In this document: positions 54,841 through 64,000 of the stretch, piece by piece
How positions within the stretch are numbered: position 1 is the first letter of the stretch
Layout of the letters: every line of letters starts with the position of its first letter
Origin: Capitulum mitella
Lineage: Eukaryota > Arthropoda > Thecostraca > Pollicipedomorpha > Pollicipedidae
NCBI GenBank assembly: GCA_030062745.1
Contig: CP099850.1
Coordinates: 10,483,538 to 10,547,537, forward strand
Direction of reading: 5' to 3'
DNA: 64,000 nucleotides
The notes under the pieces: generated by a model
What the model was told of the DNA's origin: nothing
Seen by the model: the letters and a program-made list of their open reading frames with translations, nothing else
The model's database searches: none
Program-made: the position numbers and the translations under genes

Positions 54841-57800
54841 TGCCGTCATAAATGTCCTCTGCCGATTAGGCGAAGGACCGAATGGCGGCAGGCTGATTAC
54901 AGTGGAGTCCCTGGAATTGGTAGCGCACGCTTATCGCCACCCAAATAGTCATTAACGGATATTAAAATAACGTTTTGCGTATCTCGCATCACTAGCCGTG
55001 AGTGACAAGGTCTGGGCATCGGAGCGAGGTTAACAGCGTGTCGCCCGTCGTCTTTAACGTCCTCTTTAACGTGCTCCGCGGGGCATCACAACTTGTTTAG
55101 GGACTTACTGTCTCTGAAGAAAGTTTTGCCGATGCTGCAGCATTCGTGCATTTGCATTCAGGAAGATGCAAACATTTGTGATGATCGGTAACTTTAATTA
55201 CTTGGGGCTCGCTTCGAAGGGGTAAGTGCATAAAGATGGACCGGCAGGCAGGCAGGACGCGAGAATGAAATTTTAATGACGTCAATAAATATATCAAAGT
55301 TGTTAAGAGTTCCGAAAAATCTTTTCGATGTCTTGGAATATTGATTCTGGCGTTTTATTGGTCCAGCCATCATCATTTATCGAAAACGAATAAATAACGC
55401 GTAAACGATGCTCATTTCTAACACAGAAAGGCTTTCGTATGCAGGTGTTTACTATCCGTGCCTTTATTTCATTGCATTCTCTTTCGTCAATTGTTAATGC
55501 AGGCATTAATTTTCTTTTCACTATTTATGCATCATCCAGCGGGCCCAATGGGGCAGATAATCAAAAATAAGTTGATGAAAACGAAGCACTTTAATTCCCG
55601 TTAACATGTTAAACTGGTATCACTGAATCAGATCTGGAACACCAGTGGCTTATCTCACCATCAGCATCAGGAGCTCAGACGTTGCTTGGTAATTAAATTG
55701 CCAGATGTTGACCTAAGTCATTGGGTCTTATCCTCAGCTATCAAAATTTATTCGAAGAATACTGGAACTTTCCTGGGTAAAGCAAAAAATAAATGAAAAT
55801 GAAAATTAGGCCAGAGCAGCAAAAAATTAGGCAGGAACAGTGCAAATCTTACGGCTATCTTGAGAAAAACAGTATTTAAGTATTTTTGCAAAGTTTTACC
55901 TGAAGGACTAAACATGACCAACAATGAAATACAACATGTCTACTTTGGCTGGATTATTTTCGAAAGGAAAATAGGAGCTTAATTCCAGCAAACTTCCGGA
56001 GTCCGTCGAACGAACTGCCACCTCCAACCCTTTTTTGGCTCGAACTCAGTAACTCCCTTAGTCAGTTAACAATAGCTACTTTATTTTCATGGGCTGTGTC
56101 CGATGAATAAACGTTATAACTCACTGGCACAGCAAAAGGACGGGATACCCCCCTCCCTCAGGCCCGTATTTTTGAAAAAAAAACGCTGCATATCGCCTTC
56201 CATCAGGCGGTTTTCGTGGGATTTCAGTTCACACTGAGGTCCCCCCGTTAAGAAAATCCTGGCTGTGCCCCTGTCAATACTGCATCCATGCTGAGATTAG
56301 TCGTGCGGAAGCAACTCTGTACCTATTTCTTATCCCAGCCATACCCACTGGAGGCTAGGCCCTGTCCCAGCCATGGCCCCAGTCCTGGCCATAGCCCTGA
56401 TCCCGCCCCCAGTCCCGGCCCCAGTTTTGGCCCCAGGGCAGCCGCCATCAGCCTCAGCGGCGGCAGCAGCGCTGCCCGCAGACAGCCTCATTGAGGGACG
56501 TTCCCGACGGAGCAGGTCTTCCCATTACAGCGGCCGACGCTGGTCATTGTTCCGGAATCAATAAGCAATCTTGCCGGCCGACGTTGACGTGCGGCGCGCA
56601 CCCACCGTATGCAAACCCGGCACCCATTCCGCCTCCCCTCCACGTCGCCCATTTTGCCGCCCCTCTCCGCGGCCCATTCCGCCCCCACCTGACGACGACA
56701 CACCGCCGTCCCTTCCCCCGGCAGCAGAAAATGAGACAGAGGCTGCATATGGCGGTACTGGGAAAGGGTTTTGCTGTTAAGTATGCTAGGATGTGCTACT
56801 GGGACGTTAGTTGAGAACAACAGCTATATTTGTTCGCGTTATTTCCAGTTTAAGTTATCAAGGTGATGCACGAGTAACCTAGGCCGCTAAAGAACAATCA
56901 ATGTTTGACAGTTAGCCACATTTAGGGCAAAAGCCTTTTTAGATTACCATCCCTAGGGTTTTGCATGCCATTTTTGAACATTTTGAGATCGACCCATGAA
57001 CCCATGAATGAGTTTCCATGACATTTTTTTTGACATGCGCTGTACAATTTTGACTTTTGTGACGCAGTTAGAGGTGGGTCCAGAAGGATGTTTTGAGAGG
57101 CATGCTCAGCAGTTTTTTTTTGTAACACTGTAGGGTACGCATTCCACGTGGTCTACCCAAAGCTATGAGAATCAGACACCATTATTTTGCTGCGTACCTG
57201 TTTACTTGATGCCGCATTACGTATCTGTTAGATCTGCTGACGGTACAGTTAGATCCAGGGGAACTAAAGGGGCACTTAAGACATTTCTTTGGGACAAGGA
57301 GTTGATCAACGCTGTCACACTGAGTGCAGTTATAACGACAATTTTTGTGTCATATTCGTCTTTGCTATTTCGTTTGGGACCTCAATCACCAAGGTCTTTC
57401 CAAAGATGCCTTTTCGTTTTCTGTGGTGCTTATTTTTTCGAGATCTTATGGGTTTTGTGAGCCCCGTGGCGCGGAGAAGATGCATCCGGCGGCCAACGCT
57501 CCGAGGATTAAATGTTCTATCAGATGTATTACCAGGGATCACTCCTTTACATGATGAATTCTCTGCAGGCCAAAAGAAAACATTTTGGTGGACAACCCTG
57601 ACCTGAAGTACGAAAAATCTGCCGCAAATGTGTTGTCAAAACCTTGGCAGCGGAACACCGCCTGTATGGATTTGTAGAATCACGGCTTTCTCCTCTTTCG
57701 TGGAAACTATGACGTTGGATTTTTAGTCACCATCAAGTGTTTCAAATGGAATTTTGTGTTTACGCTTATTGTACATAACCCCCATTAAGATGCATAATCC

Positions 57801-59070
57801 CATGCACCGTTAAATGACGAGCAAACGCAAACCAGCTCCCAAAGCAAGCGGCACTGACCTCTTTCACTGGGCTCACTATCGGTCATAATCAAGCGGTCGA
57901 TGGCGGGCAATTTGGCAGCTGTGCTGCCTTCCGGAAGTTTCCATGTTCCATGGGATTTCCGCTACACTACCCACTATTTGCGCCCTAACGGGCTCCTTGC
58001 AAATAATGGGCCCACGGGATACCAGTTCCACGCCCGCTGAGAGCAATATATCACACAGCGCTGAGCGAAGAGCGAGATCAAGGTGGCCATAAGAACGGTC
58101 TACGACGGACTCGTTCCAGGTTTAGTCCGTGCCCTGTGGGAGGATCCCCTAATGGACCTCATCTTCAGGTCGTCTGCTTGATCCCACTGTGACGTCAGAA
58201 CGCGATATGAGAGAAGTTGTTTTACCCAACTTCTGCACATCGTTTACGCCACCATCGGGATGGCTCGACATTACAAGCCCAAAGCTCTTTCAGTTTCTCT
58301 GTTTCCGCCTCTCAGACAAGTGACACTATAACATGCTGCAGCTTGCCGTGCTTTACAGAGTAGTCACCTTTTACTGGAGATGCCCCTGGAAATAACGACG
58401 CGAATCGATGAACCCTCGTCAGAGGATAGAGTGGTTGCCGCTCCCATGAAGTATTTCGGATCTAGCCAGTAAACGGCTTGTATTATGAACCAAAAATTTG
58501 CGGTGGTTGGCCTTACAACCTTTCCGTATATTTTCTGGGCATTATTGCATGGTTACGTGAGGCTGCCGAGTTACGGTGCCATTCTCAAGGGTTCAAACTT
58601 TTTTTATAGATGTGAGTTTCAGTTTGAGCAACAAAACTAAACATTTTCAAATTTAAAAGGATGTGCTACGCGGCAGTTTCAGTTTTGTCGCCCCTTCTTC
58701 ATCAGCTGGGTAACGGACAGCCGATGGGGTGGTAGCCAGCCACCATTATCTCGGGCGTGGGCGAAAATCCTTACGTCTAGAGGGTTAATGGTATTCACTA
58801 ATCAGTAAATCGGATTTCCCCCTAACAAAGTCCATCCGTTTTGCGTTACCTTACGGAGGATTCTTTGATAAATCCAGGCCTCTGCGGTCCATTCGTTATC
58901 TCTGCTCCTGCGGCCCCATCACTGTCCAGTGTCAGAGGTTCCACCTCGTCTGCAGATCAGGAGCGCCTCCCTCAGCAGTCGAACGGCGCCGGCCGTCGCG
59001 GCCGTCAGCTGCGGCGGCTCGTCGTCGTCGACGCCGGCTCGGGCAGGCCGGGCCGGCGGCCGGGTCTCAC
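54841..59070. other. Possible intron or spacer
   Basis: No supported exon. It holds AT-rich DNA, a SINE-like copy (56140-56275), a Pro-codon-rich simple patch at 56350-56720 (CCCAGTCCCGGCC-type repeats) and unassigned sequence. Confidence 0.35.
56140..56275. mobile_element. Second copy of the SINE-like repeat
   Basis: It shares with 42982-43140 the blocks AGGCCCG, a T or A run, CGC(C/T)TTCC, CAGTTCACACTGAG and AAGAAAATCCTGGCTG in the same order. Borders are approximate. Confidence 0.6.
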
Positions 59071-59249
59071 CACGGCGTCCACCGGCGGCGGCCGCCGACC
59101 CGGCTCGAGGCTGGCCTTGACCGGGTCGCTTTACTGGGATCGTCGATCGGCGCCGCGGCTCGGTGGCGGCGGAACGTATCGCCGCCGACGGTCGGACAAA
59201 TGCAGGGCCGCGGCGACGGCGCCCGCCGTAATCGGCCCGAGCACGGCGT

Positions 59250-59530
59250 CATTGTCAGGGGCTGCCGGCGTCGGCAGGGCTTACGGGTGGCGTCAAGAGC
59301 TGCGGGTTTCGACAGCGGGTTACGGATACCGCCAGGGACTGAGGATGAGGGGTACAGGTATCGTCAGGGGCTGCGTGCGTTGACGAGGGCCATGAATATC
59401 GTCATGGTCTGCGAGGCCGCGGCGAGGGGTCGACAGGGACCAGGGGCGTCCTCAAGGGCTGCAGGTGTCAGATTGAAGGGTCATAAATATTGCCAGGAGT
59501 TGAGATTATTGCCACAGGTGAACGCGGTGA
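59250..59530. repeat. GTCAGGGGCTGC-type degenerate repeat
   Basis: Irregular units of about 30 bp contain CGTCAGGGGCTGCG, GGCGTCAAGAGCTGCGG and related forms. They extend a plus-strand open frame that I do not accept as a gene. Confidence 0.6.
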
Positions 59531-60289
59531 GCGGCGGCCACATCCACCCACGGATGCGTCAAATTTCTCTGCATTCTGAGATCATTGATGATATGGTTGT
59601 TATCTTACAGGGCGTCCTGATTTTCTTTGATATGTAGGTAATGCTGGCTTAACTTCTTCTCAAGCCGTTAACGGGTTATTGCATACAATGACTGGTTTTT
59701 GCTCTGACTATTCGTAAACACTGACCAATGTCTTCTAAAACTAGATATACCGTACATGCATACGCGTAGTGAACTCGAAACCGCCATCGTTCGTTTCTAT
59801 TTGCCATGTCCTAGAGGTGACATTACTTGCTCGTCACCGAAGCTGTCGAAATTTTTGGTTGTCTCATCGACACACAATAGCACATCTATAAGACCAAGTC
59901 TGTCTGGCTGGACTGCTTTGACTACATCGCAAAGTGACGTCTAAATTTTGAAAGTGTGGGTTTTTAAGCGCCACTTTGTATGCAAATGGACATTGCAATA
60001 ACGTGGGAATGGTAGGGATTACTTACTTGAAAAAGGCTGCTCGTAAAACATAGACCGTTTTAACAAATAAGCGAGTTTTGAGCGAGAGTAAAGAGCACAT
60101 GGAAAATGTACAGCAGTCTACTGAAAGAACTGATCTCAGAAAGAAGGTAATATTTGTGCCTAGACTCGCTGGGAGCCGAACCTGTTGCAAGAACTCCATC
60201 GCTATACGCGACTCAGTAACGAGGTAACTGTTTATTTTATGGCGAAACTTTAACGCGCCGTCAAGCACTTGCAAGTTACAACAACACGG

Positions 60290-60440
60290 CTGGTGGGCGG
60301 TGTGACCCTCCCCTGTTCGGTCGCCGGCCTGACTGCCGACCGCCATCGAGCGCCGAAGCGACCCGACGTCGCCTAGGCCGGGCGGAGAGACCAACGCTCT
60401 GCCAACTGAGCTGCCGATTATGGCGCCGCTCACAACTTTC
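60290..60440 (-). mobile_element. tRNA-derived SINE
   Basis: On the minus strand, CGGCAGCTCAGTTGGCAGAG is a tRNA 5' half with an intact A box. About 30 bp on comes a degenerate B box (GGGTCGCTTCGGC). No cloverleaf closes, so it is a tRNA-derived SINE rather than a tRNA gene. Confidence 0.5.
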
Positions 60441-61849
60441 ATAACTGAATTAAGAAAAAAATTATGGTAGTTCGAAAGATCGATTCTTCCCGATTCTCGG
60501 TGACCTTAGGCACGGTTGACAAACTGCGATAGACTGCTACATTGATATGTTTATAATATCATAAAGCCACTCTGGCATTGTGCCATCATACATGCACTGA
60601 ACGTAGCATATGATGCTTTCAACCAGCCGACAGCAACGCCGGTAAGCACATCCAGTCAGCTCGCACAGTGCGCCGGGTCTGGCTTCGCGTAATCAGCGCA
60701 AACTTTGAAGATACAAATAATGATAGGTTCGGTAATGAAATGAGCCACTGTACGGGAAGCAGCGCGAGACTGAGATAAAAGAACCTCACACATCCGGCCA
60801 TTCATGCTTCGTAAGAGCACATGTGTCGAGAATCCTAAACTTATTATGGAGCACGACTGCCCATATTGGCAGCTTCCTTTCCACGGAGTGTCCCGTTCTC
60901 CACATTTATCATTTGTTTTCTTTTTATAAACCTAGCCCAAACGTGTTGAAGTTTGTGACGCTGGGATCACAGTCCACGTGAAGTCGAGCTTGCGGCCGGA
61001 CCCCGGCACCACCACCCAAAAGTCCCCAAATGTGCAGTCAGTTCGCCCTGGCGCCAAATCAGACGGTGCTAGAGGACCTTTATCGCGCCGTCGAACTCGA
61101 CGACACGGCCGCGCCACAGTCTCCCGACCATTTGGGTCTAGCGACACATACAAGTGCCCGCTCTAGTACTCGAACTCAGAGCCGGCACACATCGAACCCA
61201 GTCACCCGGCTCCTCACCCACCACGCCACCCTCTGACCCACCGTCTCCACTAGCCGCCCTGCCCCCTCCCCCCAAGCCCCGATGGCCGTCGCCGTTAACC
61301 CGCAGCCACCGCTCAGCCGCTATCTGGGTGCCGGCTGTCGCGCTGTCGGTCGCAGACGGGGCCTCCTCTGCCGGCCGAGATAGCCGGCCGACAGCTGGCC
61401 GGGCCATACGGGAATCGACGCCCTCCGCGGCCCGCTGCCGCCGCGAACAAAGCGCTGCAGCCTGCAGGCGGCCCGACGGCGGCCCGCGCCGATCACTATA
61501 CGACCGCACGCCGTTTGCATTGCAATCCAGCCGGCGACATATTGGGGCGCGACGTCATATTTTGTCGGGCGGCGCGCCCGTCCCCGCCAGCCGGGCTCGG
61601 CTGGGCGCGACTCGGGTGCAGGGAGAGCGACGAACGGCTGGAGCCGAGATGAACCGTCGTCAGCAGACTAGGATACAAGAAATGATAGCACTGCGCAGCG
61701 TTAAATCAAACGAACATGGTGCTAGTCAATGGCTTCAAGTACGAATAAATCCATCTCTTTCACATATTTTCCCAGCGCGCAGATTTGCGCATCATTCCCT
61801 GTAACAAATGTACATTTGACGTGAGGTTTTGCATGGTATATTCCCGCTC

Positions 61850-62040
61850 CCTCCGCAAGTTCTTTGTTCGCCGAGTAAAGCTCAAGTACGGCTATCCAGA
61901 GGCAGAAGTCCACGTCGTCCCGTCCTCTGCTCCGAAAGGCTCCCAGCCCCCTCAGGGAAGGCAGCGCGCTATCCCGCTGTGCAAGCACAGACCACTTAAC
62001 CACTCAGCGTGGTCATCGACACGATCTGGTCCCCGCGGGA
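61850..62040 (-). mobile_element. Possible tRNA-Ser/Leu-like SINE
   Basis: Minus-strand GCTGAGTGGTTAAGTGG resembles the A-box arm of a tRNA-Ser or tRNA-Leu. It is followed by GC-rich sequence with no clear B box. Confidence 0.3.
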
Positions 62041-64000
62041 AGTAGCGGCGCGCAGCTGCGCCGACTCCACCGCAAATGGCGCGGTCAATTACCGGGTAAA
62101 AACCGCACTCACTTGGCCAGATTCCCCCTACTGACGATTCGTTATCGATTTTTCGTTCGTAATTATCATCGATTGCTGACGCACAATGAATTTGGGCTTG
62201 TTTTAGCTTTCTTCTTCTCACATTCATCGTAAAAGCATTTCCTTGCTCATCAATTCGGCAGCGGACCTGCTCACCGTTTCTACCATCGATTTCCGCTTTC
62301 ATTTGTCCAGTTCCTCGTCGATCATACTATTCATCCCGTCATTTGTGCGTTACGCTCACCTTTTTCTGGCCGTAATGTTTGCGAACGAATTTTTTTGTGA
62401 AAAGAAGTAGCGACGTTGATTTATTGCCGCGTTGATGGTACCGGTAACACAACAGAGCTTAAATCGACGAGGCGCGTGCGTTAAACATTTCTCAAGATAA
62501 CACCTCGAAAAGTCAGAAAAGTCAGCACTGATCTTCATCTGATTTCACGTTGTTATCAATGAAACCAGATATCTGAAGCTGGTGCTATTTATCCAGCTGT
62601 CCGCTAAAGAAGCCTGGTGCATTTCGCGTGGGTCATAGATTGCTTTACTATTTGTGGTCTCCAGTTACAAGCCCTCAAATCCGAGGCTGCTTGCCTCTGT
62701 CGCTCTGAATTCATCGCACGCAGTCGCAGTGGCTCGCACGGCTCAGATGTGAATAGTTATAAGGCAGAAAAAACTTTGACCATATGCTGTAAATGGCATA
62801 ATGGCATAAATTGCTGGAGTAAACGGAATTATACGCATCTCTTCGCAGAAGTTACGCACAAAACCGTCCTTTAAAACTGGGCCAAATGGCTAAAGAGATG
62901 CGTTTCGTCAACGTACTCCTATTGATAAGCGATACGCAATCGGTTAAATAGAATTCGTTTCTTAAGCAATACTTAGCTTGTCTCATACGTTAAAAGCTGC
63001 ACGAGGGTTACATGTGACATCGATTGACATAAAACGCTGTGAATAATGAGGTTGACCGAGCGCTTTCATTATTGTTGATCATACGCACATTGTTTTTTAT
63101 GTATAAATTCATATAATGAATTCGCATATACAAATTCATGTCATTTCAATGAAATATTCAGTCAAGGATAATCATATCGTAATAACCCTGAAATCGCCGA
63201 AATTATTCCATAAAATAATCGTGCTTGCAATTATGCCTTTGATAACCATTAAAAAACGGCAATCGTTCCCGTCGATACGGTTTCAGTAGGCCATTCAGTC
63301 AAGAATGAATTAGAATTGGTAAAATGTTTCACATGACGTACGCATTTGGCATGCAAGACCAATCTGAGTCATTGTGTATTACATGCCAACACTTGTACGC
63401 AAACAAGACTAACAAGAACCAACATTCATTATCGGAGCTCTCCGCTAGACAACGTGCGTCTTGTGTACCGACAGACGTGGGCATTTGACACCAAAAACAA
63501 CCATATTCCTGATCATTTACCCGGGGAGAATGCTGGTTGGATTCTCCCGAACTGGGTGATTTCCACAAAGGTCAAAAAATGCACTAGCCTGCCTTGGCGA
63601 CATTGCTGTTCAGAACCACATTAGCTGCAAAGGCCAGCGGGAGCGCTGCTGAGCCCATTCGCAAAGGGCGATAATCACATGAGGTAAATTAGCGGCCGCT
63701 GGGTAATAGTTCGGCGCCGGAAACACCCCCTAGTCGGACAGGCGGAGGGTCCCCGCCGGCCGCGGCAGCCGGAACAAAGTTCTACAACAAAGAAACTTGT
63801 TTGCTGCAATGGCAAGTAGCGCCCCGATGCGTACTTAAATTGCAATGTCTTTGCAGTCGTAATGGATGTTTGATTTGCTGTTTATCCTTGGTCCACAATC
63901 AAGGCTAAAAACAGGACAAAGGTGCGAACACATTTTTTCAGCATTATCCCATGGTTTCTACACGATACGTTTCAAGTGCTTTGGCTTACGCAGTTCATGT

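Larger units (their letters stand above)
59531..64000. other. Remaining stretch, little coding signal
   Basis: Apart from the SINE-like segments, a GC-rich patch at 60960-61640 has proline-rich open frames on the plus strand that change frame near 61180, and I do not call it. From 62050 to 63640 the DNA is AT-rich with no gene seen. Another GC-rich patch lies at 63690-63770. Confidence 0.35.

Noticed and set aside
56571..56780. Pro-rich frame ending in Cys-Cys, like a prenylated Rab tail
   Set aside because: No Rab GTPase motifs precede it, and the region is simple GC-rich sequence.
58680..58715. CTGATGA and GAAAC motifs on the minus strand, hinting at a hammerhead ribozyme
   Set aside because: The bases between them cannot form stem II and there is no matching cleavage arm.
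58841..59383. 180-codon plus-strand frame
   Set aside because: Low-complexity GC-rich DNA running into a degenerate repeat; no domain.
60379..60425. tRNA gene on the minus strand
   Set aside because: The A-box half is good, but the anticodon arm, T arm and acceptor stem do not close; better explained as a SINE.

Overview
The window is nuclear DNA of an animal. Its genes are split into many short exons with GT-AG introns, and three can be named from conserved protein sequence. High GC, very GC-rich third codon positions, abundant minisatellites, TTAA-flanked elements and tRNA-derived repeats would fit a crustacean, for example a barnacle, but that placement is a guess. The animal origin is firm because CEP104, CDKAL1 and EMC2 are all present.

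Layout. (1) 1-12744, plus strand: the 3' part of CEP104, a centriole-tip and cilium protein. It runs from a proline-rich linker through the TOG domain and four zinc fingers to a long basic Pro/Arg tail with an SxIP microtubule-tip motif. (2) About 12.7-16.3 kb: a gene-free spacer occupied by a TTAA-flanked element carrying an LTR-retroelement fragment. (3) 16299-22365, minus strand: a complete CDKAL1, the methylthiotransferase for tRNA-Lys position 37, in nine exons and ending in a membrane anchor. (4) 22.4-26.2 kb: a divergent promoter interval with a hAT-like MITE and two blocks almost free of CpG, between which lies a CpG-bearing island. (5) About 24.1-41.5 kb, plus strand: EMC2, a TPR subunit of the ER membrane protein complex, with a poly(A) signal at 42120 and an 8.6-kb last intron full of simple repeats. 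(6) 42.6-64 kb: gene-poor DNA with a decayed Tc1/mariner transposase, SINE-like repeats and tandem repeats. It also holds two weakly supported minus-strand genes: a possible secreted protein at 51.3-51.9 kb, and the 3' exons of an unidentified protein at 53.6-54.5 kb.

The three named genes are unrelated housekeeping or ciliary genes. CDKAL1 and EMC2 are both ER-membrane associated and divergently arranged, but nothing shows co-regulation beyond that.

Each named gene has exactly one extra base in an otherwise intact and phase-consistent model (near 12350, 17570 and 32757). I read these as assembly indels unless reads show otherwise. Exon boundaries were set by eye from splice consensus, phase continuity and remembered homologues; no alignment was run.
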